Part shown: positions 30,226-36,492 of the stretch, piece after piece
Layout: every line of letters begins with the position of its first letter
Position numbering within the stretch: the stretch's first letter is position 1
NCBI RefSeq assembly: GCF_014861395.1
Contig: NZ_RRYV01000021.1
Location: 1 to 37,786 of the forward strand
Direction of reading: 5' to 3'
DNA from: Psychrobacter sp. FME13
Lineage (GTDB): Bacteria; Pseudomonadota; Gammaproteobacteria; Pseudomonadales; Moraxellaceae
DNA: 37,786 bases
Translations under genes and position numbers: made by a program
The notes under the pieces: model-generated
Database searches by the model: none
The model's input: only the letters and a program-made list of their open reading frames with translations
Told to the model about the DNA's origin: nothing

Positions 30226-31118
30226 TAGATATGCCCAAACTTGGGCATATCTAATAGCGCATATTTAGGGTGTGAAAAACTTAACACCCAAGGGTCGGAT
30301 TTCAAATCCGACCCTTGGGTTATTAAAAATGAATGTGCTGAGCAGTTATAAGACCCTGCCCAACTTTGGGCAGGGGTAATGCGTTACGCGTTAACACTAA
30401 CACTGATACGACCTTCAACACCTTTATAATCAAGATTCCGCATTTGAAGTGCGGAATACATGGGCCCATCCTCAGTTTGAGGTTGGATAAACGACATCCT
30501 CAAACTGAGGAAGTTGGTGCATAGGGTCTCCTAAGAAATAGTACACTCCTAGGGCGTACCATCTGGTACACCCAAACTTATAGCACAAAAAACCCTCATT
30601 GGGGACGTAAAAAAGGCGCTGACGAGATACATCCAAATTTGGATGCATCTATTTAGATGTCCTCAAACTTGAGGGTATCTTTATATAGACGTTTCCTTCA
30701 TCGGCGGTAGCGTTATTCAACTTCCGCCAACGACGGAAGTTAAGGGTATGCTAAAAAATAGCATACCCTTGCACCTATGCTTTGTTCACTCCCCACTGGG
30801 GATTGGACGATCTAGGAGTGTCATGATTATAACGATACGCTATACATGTGTTTTTCACATCCACTATGGGGGGATTTGCTAATCAACAAGAGTCTCCTAA
30901 AAAATAGGGGACCCCTGCTAGTAAGGTCATCCAGTCACTACTGGCGAATGAATAATCTAGGGGGTGTCGTCATAATTACGACACCCCTTTTTTTAACTTC
31001 CACATTGTGTGGAAGTGAAGAGGCTTGCTCAAAGTTGAGCAGGGGTGGCTAGTTGATTCACTGCCCAAAGTTGGACAGTGTAGGATTTATAGGGGTTAGT
31101 CATAATGACGAGCCCTAT
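30226..31118 (+). repeat. palindrome array 2 (right): about 20 short diverse palindromes
   Basis: Non-coding. Palindromes seen (approximate limits): 30226-30253, 30286-30320, 30354-30375, 30435-30457, 30470-30482, 30497-30511, 30526-30546, 30552-30573, 30593-30604, 30625-30650, 30655-30680, 30719-30741, 30742-30770, 30790-30802, 30859-30875, 30892-30912, 30931-30944, 30961-30987, 30996-31016, 31026-31041, 31059-31080, 31095-31118. Families: (A) YYCAA-2 nt-TTGRR core, often with outer AGAT/ATCT; (C) GT-3 nt-CTAARAAATAG-3 nt-AC; (F) ACTTCC...GGAAGT; (G) CCCY-CAYT/ACT-GGGG. Stems differ between members but remain largely complementary. Only one is followed by a T tract (30961). Family A recurs in array 1. 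A 68-codon frame crosses part of it but is not credible as a gene. Confidence 0.85.
30961..30994 (+). terminator. terminator-like member of array 2
   Basis: Perfect 10-bp stem GGGGTGTCGT / ACGACACCCC, loop CATAATT, followed by seven T. The only palindrome in the array that clearly looks like an intrinsic terminator. Confidence 0.85.
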
Positions 31119-31169
31119 TCTTGCCAGCAACTTAGCTAGAAAATCTGCTGAACATAAGTCAAATTGTTG

Positions 31170-31198
31170 TTGATTGCGGTTATTTGCAGTGCTATGGT
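31170..31198 (+). promoter_or_regulatory. candidate promoter of the small secreted protein
   Basis: TTGATT (31170-31175), 17-bp spacer ending in TGC, TATGGT (31193-31198), i.e. an extended -10 type box, 37 bp before the start codon. Confidence 0.5.
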
Positions 31199-31235
31199 TC
31201 AAACTTAAACTATTCTATTATTTAGGTGGTAGCCT

Positions 31236-31412
31236 ATGAAGCTTTGGTCAGCAATTCTTATTTCTATGTTTATGATGGCGCCAATGATGGAAGCGAATGC
31301 TCGCAACTATCCTTGCTCTAAAAGCATGGGCGGTGTATCGCACTGCAAAGATGGTAAATTCGTTTGTAAGAATGGCAAGATTAGTCAGTCTAAAAAGACT
31401 TGTACTGGTTAG
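31236..31412 (+). CDS. small secreted Cys-rich protein
   Basis: 58 aa: signal peptide MKLWSAILISMFMMAPMMEA (cleavage probably after ANA), then a ~35-residue basic domain with four Cys (NYPCSKSMGG, SHCKDGKFVCKNGKIS, KKTC). AGGTGGTAGCCT precedes the ATG. It has its own promoter and terminator, so it is likely expressed in the lysogen. Similar tiny 'RNYPCS...GG..HC..GKF.C..G..S.SKKTC' proteins are familiar from Moraxellaceae genomes, function unknown. It was found by reading the frame directly. Confidence 0.7.
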   Translation: MKLWSAILISMFMMAPMMEANARNYPCSKSMGGVSHCKDGKFVCKNGKISQSKKTCTG

Positions 31413-31434
31413 GTTTTGGTTGGTTGAAAGGCAT

Positions 31435-31463
31435 TAAAAAACCCACCGTGGGGTAGGTTTTTT
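31435..31463 (+). terminator. rho-independent terminator
   Basis: A-tract, then ACCCACC / GGTAGGT with one mismatch around GTGG, then six T; could work in both directions. Confidence 0.65.
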
Positions 31464-31503
31464 GGCTTACATATCTATTATATAGTGAATTCAGTATAAA
31501 AAC

Positions 31504-31590
31504 GACACAGTAGGACTGGGATAAATTTTTCGCAGCCTCTGTCTGCTTAGGCACAGCACGCAAGGAGAATTTAGACCAGTTCCACGTTGA
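31504..31590. repeat. MITE/REP-like structured intergenic element
   Basis: About 87 bp with imperfect terminal inverted repeats: GTAGGACTGGGATAAATTT on the left against the complement of AAATTTAGACCAGTTCCAC-like sequence on the right. The centre is GC-richer and partly self-complementary (CCTCTGTCTGC, GGCACAGCACGC). No reading frame. It resembles short interspersed repeats I associate with Psychrobacter intergenic regions, from memory and not checked. Confidence 0.45.
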
Positions 31591-31634
31591 TATATAATGT
31601 ATCTGTTTTATTTAGGATTGACTATATGTAAATG

Positions 31635-32834
31635 TTATAAGCGAGAATGAATAATAACAAACTCTTCGTTCATCGAAGACACGGATTGATTATCAACCGA
31701 TGATATGATTTTAGGTATGCGCTTAATAGGAATATCCCTACTCAAAGTATTAATAAGCTTAAAACTATGATGCTCTAGATATTTGGAAGTAATTTCTGTT
31801 AGATTGATATTTACTCGATCAACTGTACGATTACCGAGCGTCATAACAATATATTTATCAGTTACTCTACATATATCATCTAGAGAAATAAAGTAGTCTG
31901 CAAAAAAATTGATAACCTTTCTTTGTTTCTCAGATGAGATTTGGGCTAAGTAAGGATCTAGTAAACCCCTACCATATTCTGTAATGTCGTAACGCTTTCT
32001 TCCCCCTAAACTCATCCTATCAATTTTTGAGTAATTTTCTAACTCCCATCCTTCGAGCTCAAGGTCTTTCTGATCTATCCAAAACAAAGCTAACGAAGAG
32101 AACTCTCCATAAGGAACAGTTGTTTTATTATCTCCGTAAGGCGGTGAAGTAATAGTTAAGTCAATGCTTCTATCAGCTATTTTCTTTGACATTTCTAGCA
32201 CATCACCCTTTAGTAGAGTGACATTCTTTATTTTTAAATTAAACTTTGAATAGCCTTTATCTACTTGCGACTTAAAATCGCGAATAACATTATCATTGAG
32301 GCTATCAATGTCAAATATTTTCCTAATATGTAATTTGTAGGTTGAAGACCTAGTATTGCTATAACGTCTGACAATATTTGAGAATACTATCCAAAAAAAT
32401 GAACGATTACGTTTACTAGGTATTTTGCCAATCGCCCATTTTATTTTTTTTAGAGAGTAGATTATATCGGGTTTAAACCATTTGTTAATATTAGGGAATT
32501 CAAAGTCATAGCTGGGGGCTTCGTCAATAAACCTATAAAGAAGCTGAATGTCGTCTTCTATCTTTTTTGTTACGCCCTTCAATTTAATATAGGTCATTAA
32601 GTTAGCTAAAGGGTTAATATCACAACCAATAATATTACAGTCCTCATTCAGCTTAGCTGCTTCAAACAATGCAGTCCCTGAACCATGATATGGGTCATAA
32701 ACAGAACCTATATTATCTTCACTAAAAATTTTTTCCATTATTATGTGTTGGACAGGAGCAATCATGGTGGCAGGATATAAGCTGACTCCATGAATATCAT
32801 TTTTTCTGTACCTACTGAATGAAATATCTGTCAT
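31635..32834 (-). CDS. DNA methyltransferase partner of the MORC-like ATPase
   Basis: 399 aa. The SAM-binding motif I is DPYHGSGTALFEA at residues 47-59; the catalytic motif IV is TSPPYGDNK at 229-237, the SPPY form favoured by N4-cytosine enzymes, though adenine cannot be excluded. About 170 residues between the motifs could hold target recognition. Its ATG overlaps the upstream stop (ATGA), so it is translationally coupled to the GHKL ATPase. GHKL/MORC ATPases paired with methyltransferases are described as variants of restriction-modification operons. No separate nuclease gene is visible. It may mark self DNA. AT-rich compared with the phage genes. Confidence 0.85.
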   Translation of the reverse strand: MTDISFSRYRKNDIHGVSLYPATMIAPVQHIIMEKIFSEDNIGSVYDPYHGSGTALFEAAKLNEDCNIIGCDINPLANLMTYIKLKGVTKKIEDDIQLLYRFIDEAPSYDFEFPNINKWFKPDIIYSLKKIKWAIGKIPSKRNRSFFWIVFSNIVRRYSNTRSSTYKLHIRKIFDIDSLNDNVIRDFKSQVDKGYSKFNLKIKNVTLLKGDVLEMSKKIADRSIDLTITSPPYGDNKTTVPYGEFSSLALFWIDQKDLELEGWELENYSKIDRMSLGGRKRYDITEYGRGLLDPYLAQISSEKQRKVINFFADYFISLDDICRVTDKYIVMTLGNRTVDRVNINLTEITSKYLEHHSFKLINTLSRDIPIKRIPKIISSVDNQSVSSMNEEFVIIHSRL

Positions 32835-35008
32835 TGATCTATAAGCCCTTCCACCTTAAGGTGTGCATCAACAATTTGAGCATAATAGCCTGCATATTTT
32901 GCAATATCTCTGATATCTTCTTTTGACATATGAACTGACCCTGTATGCGATCCCAAATTCGATAGTGTCACTCTTTGCTCAAAAAGTCCAGGGACAAATA
33001 TATTTTTTGCTATCCTGTGTCTCGGCCCTATTAGACTTGAGACTTTAGAGTAATGCCGGTTATTACTTATTATATGCTCGATTATCTCTTTAACTTGCAC
33101 CTCTAAACTGTTGTTGGAAAAGGTTTTTTCGGTAAATTGTTGGTAGATATAGGTAGTTAAGTCAAACACTATCCGAATTGAAGCAGCAATACACATATCA
33201 TATTCTTCATAGTTTTCTGCAAGAGAATTAATTTGAGAGATTAACTTACTTACTCCCTTTAGCGTAATCCTGTAGCCAGGATCGCCAATAGAGGTAATTA
33301 ATGGTTCTGAACTTTCGCTAACAGTACCAAAGCTTTTGTTCTTTTTTATAAAATCTATACTTAGAGACTTACTAACTTTAAGTGGGTTGTTATCATAGTT
33401 AAGTTCAAATTCATCAGTAAAGCTAAACTTTACTTTTAGATTTCGAGTAGAATCAACAGACTCAATATATTTGTTACTGACTACTTTGCCATTAATTGAA
33501 ATAGAGATCTTATCTATAGGTACATCATTGCCTTTACTGTCTTTTGCTTCTTCCAAATAATCGTAAAGGCACACTGCATTTGACTCTTCATCAAAACGTA
33601 TTACGTCTTTATTTACGCTTAAGTTTATATAAGGCTTCATGCTTACAACAGGTTCGGCATTGATAATAGGCTTTACATCTGGATTAGTTGAATCATTTGC
33701 AGGTGCAGGTGCAGGTGCAGGTGCAGGTGCAGGTGCAGGTGCAGGTGCAGGTGCAGGTGCAGGTGCAGGTGCAGGTGCAGGGGTAAGGGGTTCTAATGGC
33801 GCAATCTGGCCTGGAGGCAGGTTACTTGGTCCAAATTCTTTAATTATACTCTTACCATGCGATTGAATTTCTTTATTTAAGTCATTAATATTTTCTCTAA
33901 TGGCTTCATTATAAGAGTTTTTAATGAGGTCTGTTCTTTCGTTGTTAAATTGAAGCTGATTATTAGTACATATAACCTGTATAAAACCAGTAAGTTGTGG
34001 TAAAGTTTGACTGCTACTGATTTTTCTAGTTATAGATGGATCAAAAAATTGGTCGTTATTAAACATAACGCCATTGATATAAACTAAAGGGGAAAGTTCA
34101 TTCCTGTTGTTATGAAAAATATTACTTATCTTTTTTACTCCTCCTGATTTAAGACTATATGCATTAATATGTAAATTAATAGTAAAGCCTTCGAGAGCGT
34201 TCTTTAATTTATAGCTAACTTTTTTAGTACGGCCATCGATGTATCTATAAGTAATCTCATTACTTTCCGAGTTATAAAAAATATCAAAAACTTTACTTTC
34301 TAAATACTCATTATTTAAAACTTCTTTAGGTTGAGTTTTTTGAGGAAACCCTCTTTCGATGTTACCATCTTCATCTACTAGGTTTATTGTAATTTCAATA
34401 TCCTTTCCAAAAAAATACCTTGTGATTTTCCGTGAGTTTTTAGTATCTTTAAAAAATTCATAAATATAGTTTATCTCTTTATCATCCGGGTCAATACTTA
34501 TGGTAATAGTAGTTCCAGCCTTATCGCGACTCCCTTCATTGATAGGGAGTGAAATTCTAGAGATGTCGGCTTGCTCTATTACTTCAGTTTTGTTGACTAT
34601 GAGTTTAGAGGAGACGTTTTTAAAATTAGTATCCCAAACAACTAAGTTGCCAAATTTAAATGCACAGAATAAGCCTAAGCCTTTTGAACCCTGAGTATAT
34701 CGGGTAATAGTTTCTTTGTTTTTATTAAAACTAAATTGTTGACCGTACTCTTTATTACTTTTAGCGATATGAAGTAAAGAAGAAAAATCATTGCTAGATA
34801 TCCCAGTTCCATTGTCATCTATAACCAGTAACCTTTCTTTCTTATCGAATTTGATATTGATCTTGGTGGCCCTAGCATCGTAACTATTTTTCATCAACTC
34901 ACCTAAAGCGAATAGGTGACTAGAAACTTGTTTGGAGAGTTCATTGATTATCTTTCCATCTACCATAAATCCTACGGATCGTTCAGGCTGGTTATTTAGT
35001 TTACTCAA
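32831..35008 (-). CDS. MORC/MutL-like GHKL ATPase with Pro-Ala repeat linker (candidate defence protein)
   Basis: 725 aa. The Bergerat ATP-binding fold is clear: motif I GELMKNSYDA (Glu37, Asn41, Asp44), motif II IDDNGTGIS (63-71), motif III GSKGLGLF (107-114) and motif IV KAGTTITI (~163-170). A second region to ~400 fits the S5-like domain of this class. Residues 410-437 are 14 Pro-Ala dipeptides. The C-terminal ~290 residues are unassigned: a beta-rich part, then a helical end with LSNLGSHTGSVHMSKEDIRDIA. The start is TTG at 35008 with TAGGAGA about 7 nt upstream. It is the first gene of the two-gene operon. Such ATPases clamp or remodel DNA. No nuclease motif is seen, so any effector activity must lie in the C-terminal part or elsewhere. 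Confidence 0.85.
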   Translation of the reverse strand: MSKLNNQPERSVGFMVDGKIINELSKQVSSHLFALGELMKNSYDARATKINIKFDKKERLLVIDDNGTGISSNDFSSLLHIAKSNKEYGQQFSFNKNKETITRYTQGSKGLGLFCAFKFGNLVVWDTNFKNVSSKLIVNKTEVIEQADISRISLPINEGSRDKAGTTITISIDPDDKEINYIYEFFKDTKNSRKITRYFFGKDIEITINLVDEDGNIERGFPQKTQPKEVLNNEYLESKVFDIFYNSESNEITYRYIDGRTKKVSYKLKNALEGFTINLHINAYSLKSGGVKKISNIFHNNRNELSPLVYINGVMFNNDQFFDPSITRKISSSQTLPQLTGFIQVICTNNQLQFNNERTDLIKNSYNEAIRENINDLNKEIQSHGKSIIKEFGPSNLPPGQIAPLEPLTPAPAPAPAPAPAPAPAPAPAPAPAPAPANDSTNPDVKPIINAEPVVSMKPYINLSVNKDVIRFDEESNAVCLYDYLEEAKDSKGNDVPIDKISISINGKVVSNKYIESVDSTRNLKVKFSFTDEFELNYDNNPLKVSKSLSIDFIKKNKSFGTVSESSEPLITSIGDPGYRITLKGVSKLISQINSLAENYEEYDMCIAASIRIVFDLTTYIYQQFTEKTFSNNSLEVQVKEIIEHIISNNRHYSKVSSLIGPRHRIAKNIFVPGLFEQRVTLSNLGSHTGSVHMSKEDIRDIAKYAGYYAQIVDAHLKVEGLIDQ
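33698..33781 (+). repeat. hexanucleotide microsatellite, 14 x TGCAGG
   Basis: Fourteen perfect tandem TGCAGG units within the ATPase gene, encoding Pro-Ala on the minus strand. Slippage would change linker length by two residues per unit without changing frame. Confidence 0.97.
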
Positions 35009-35080
35009 GGGTTTCTCCTAAAAAAATATAGTATTAGAAATAATTTACAATAGCTATTTTATAACTTAAATGGTTCTCAT

Positions 35081-35470
35081 TTAATTACTGCATAAGCCCA
35101 AGCCAACCTCTACAGCCTCACTCAAGTCAGCACCTTCCTTAATACTATAAGGCACATTCGGCTTCATACCATCGCGCTTCAAAGCCTTAGCAGCGGCCTT
35201 ATTGAGCGGTGTACCGATAGATGAGTCTTTACTATAGCCTGCAGGTTCAAAATACACCTCAATGCCAAAATCAGGGTAATAGACACACAATATCTCGCCT
35301 GACGTAGTGAAAGGGTAAGGCGTCTTATGATCAACGCCCCAAAACACCTCATGCACCACAGCATTACCAGAAACGAACTTACTAGCGTAACTTCTATCTT
35401 GGGAAGGAGTGCAGGCAACTAAGGACAATACAGCAGCGCCAATTAGCCACCTGGACAAATTGTTTCGCAT
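35081..35470 (-). CDS. lipoprotein, DUF2511 (YebY-like) pattern
   Basis: 129 aa. The lipoprotein signal peptide ends in a lipobox (LSLVAC, Cys20), so it is probably membrane-anchored in the envelope. The mature part (TPYPFTTSGEILCVYYPDFGIEVYFEPAGYS, IGTPLNKAAAKAL, GLCSN) follows the DUF2511/YebY layout with a likely disulphide. Its first 28 bp overlap the end of the excalibur gene upstream, suggesting co-expression. It is located in the cargo zone next to attR. Function of the family is unknown; an exported accessory protein acting on the cell envelope is the safest reading. Confidence 0.65.
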   Translation of the reverse strand: MRNNLSRWLIGAAVLSLVACTPSQDRSYASKFVSGNAVVHEVFWGVDHKTPYPFTTSGEILCVYYPDFGIEVYFEPAGYSKDSSIGTPLNKAAAKALKRDGMKPNVPYSIKEGADLSEAVEVGLGLCSN

Positions 35471-35739
35471 GGTACACCGTCCTTGTCTCGGTCTAATCGA
35501 GTGTTACCACACTTAAGCGCTTGCTTGGCTTGCTCGCAGCTCACCATTTCACCACAGGTGCGCGGAAGTCCTTTGCACTGTGAACCACCAGCACCTTTAG
35601 CGAATAGCGGGTGATCAAATTCGACAGACTCTTTTAAGGCGGTATTGCTTTGAAAAGGATTATCAATCGTTTTAACTTCAGCATTGGCTGATAAGGCAAA
35701 GAAAAATAGTGAAATAGCCATAAATTTATAGTTATCCAT
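35443..35739 (-). CDS. secreted excalibur calcium-binding domain protein
   Basis: 98 aa. The signal peptide is MDNYKFMAISLFFFALSANA, cleaved after ANA. The C-terminal ~40 residues are an excalibur domain: C-x-AKQALKCGNTRLDRDKDGVPCETIC, with the DxDxDG calcium loop and conserved Cys pairs; extra Cys residues occur just before it. Excalibur domains are extracytoplasmic and often accompany nucleases or surface proteins. It is the first of a two-gene operon with the lipoprotein. ATAAATTG-type AT-rich leader; the ribosome-binding site is AAGGCAAT, weak. Confidence 0.8.
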   Translation of the reverse strand: MDNYKFMAISLFFFALSANAEVKTIDNPFQSNTALKESVEFDHPLFAKGAGGSQCKGLPRTCGEMVSCEQAKQALKCGNTRLDRDKDGVPCETICPGG

Positions 35740-35965
35740 ATAAATTGCCTTAAGAACTTAGAATGTTTTACTCAACTTTAACCGATTAGTGGGGTTTGAG
35801 CAATATCAATACACACCTATAAGCTACGACAAGCTATTAGATGGGGCTTAATGTGCTTGGTTAAGTAACCATGAGTTTCTAAGCAAGTAGAGATATCATA
35901 ATCAATTACAAAATATTATTGAGCTGATGCGATAGGGTTGGAGGTGTTTTTTAACGAAAAACGAT

Positions 35966-35987
35966 TGTTGGTATTATGGTTGGTATT
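35966..35987 (+). promoter_or_regulatory. integrase arm-type sites, right end
   Basis: TGTTGGTATT at 35966-35975 and GGTTGGTATT at 35978-35987, again with a 12-bp period and in the same orientation as the direct pair near attL, about 60-80 bp from the attR core. In 35740-36047 no gene is visible. Confidence 0.6.
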
Positions 35988-36047
35988 GTCTTATTTTTAA
36001 TTTTATATACTTATATAAATCAATAGTTTGTGCTTATAGTTTAGTTT

Positions 36048-36064
36048 CCGCCATCTCCACCAAA
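36048..36064 (+). other. attR core
   Basis: CCGCCATCTCCACCAAA, identical to attL. Immediately outside is the native ssrA terminator, then an enoyl-CoA hydratase fragment, as expected for chromosomal sequence that originally followed ssrA. Confidence 0.9.
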
Positions 36065-36070
36065 TATTAA

Positions 36071-36103
36071 AAAACCGATCACTCAATGTGGTCGGTTTTT
36101 TTT
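36071..36103 (+). terminator. original ssrA terminator (also serves the convergent echA-like gene)
   Basis: CCGATCAC / GTGGTCGG with loop TCAAT, flanked by A and T tracts so it can work in both directions. A near-identical copy lies at 37516-37547. Confidence 0.85.
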
Positions 36104-36121
36104 GTCTAATTTTAAGAAAGT

Positions 36122-36316
36122 CTATTTACCTTGATAAACGGGCTTACGCTTTTCTATAAAAGCGGTGACACCTTCGGTAAAGTCATCGGTCTTTGCCATC
36201 ATGGTCTGCTGTTCCACTTCCATATCTAGCGCTTCATTTAGGCCAGTGAAAGCATGTACATTCAGCATGTGTTTCATAGATGCTAACGCTTTACTTGGTA
36301 GCTGGCTCAATCGCAT
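36122..36316 (-). pseudogene. enoyl-CoA hydratase/isomerase family, 3' fragment (copy 1)
   Basis: About 64 codons matching only the C-terminus of crotonase-type enzymes (LPSKALASMKHMLNVHAFTGLNEALDMEVEQQ, then DFTEGVTAFIEKRKPVYQGK). The reading frame hits a stop just upstream of MRLSQLP and the N-terminal ~200 residues with the active site are missing, so it is not functional. The breakpoint is near 36316, where unrelated sequence of the Sel1 island begins. Confidence 0.88.
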
Positions 36317-36492
36317 GGCTCATGCTTGTTGTACACACGTGCAACCAGTCGAAGTTATTATTCAAACGGTGGACGCTAAAAAACCTAATAGTCTATGACA
36401 AAACGGCAATGTGACAAGGCCACTTCTCATTTACAAACTTTTGTCTTAAGATAATAAAAAAATTCATAGAAAATTATATACTGAGAAGTAAT

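Larger units (their letters stand above)
2962..36064 (+). mobile_element. prophage (siphovirus type, HK97-like head) integrated in ssrA
   Basis: About 33.1 kb between two copies of the 17-bp core CCGCCATCTCCACCAAA. It contains an integrase next to attL, a regulatory/replication region, HNH-TerS-TerL-protease-capsid-portal, connectors, tail tube, chaperone and tape measure. No tail-tip, fibre, holin, endolysin or spanin genes and no CI/Cro-type repressor are visible. Cargo lies at both ends: a RelA/SpoT protein on the left; a MORC-like ATPase with methyltransferase, a lipoprotein and an excalibur protein on the right. The regulator set (AlpA-like, no CI) resembles satellites, while the head and tube genes resemble a full phage. 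It is either a deleted prophage or a helper-dependent element. Confidence 0.9.

Noticed and set aside
30846-31052. 68-codon plus-strand frame inside palindrome array 2
   Set aside because: It reads through several palindromes, has no credible ribosome-binding site or protein pattern, and crosses a terminator.
30226-31118. CRISPR array or integron attC cassette array
   Set aside because: There is no constant repeat with regular unique spacers, no cas genes, no integron integrase, and the palindromes lack the RYYYAAC/GTTRRRY ends of attC sites.
33639-33866. Plus-strand Gly-Ala repeat frame opposite the ATPase gene
   Set aside because: It is the antisense reading of the TGCAGG microsatellite; the minus-strand gene with intact GHKL motifs explains the sequence.
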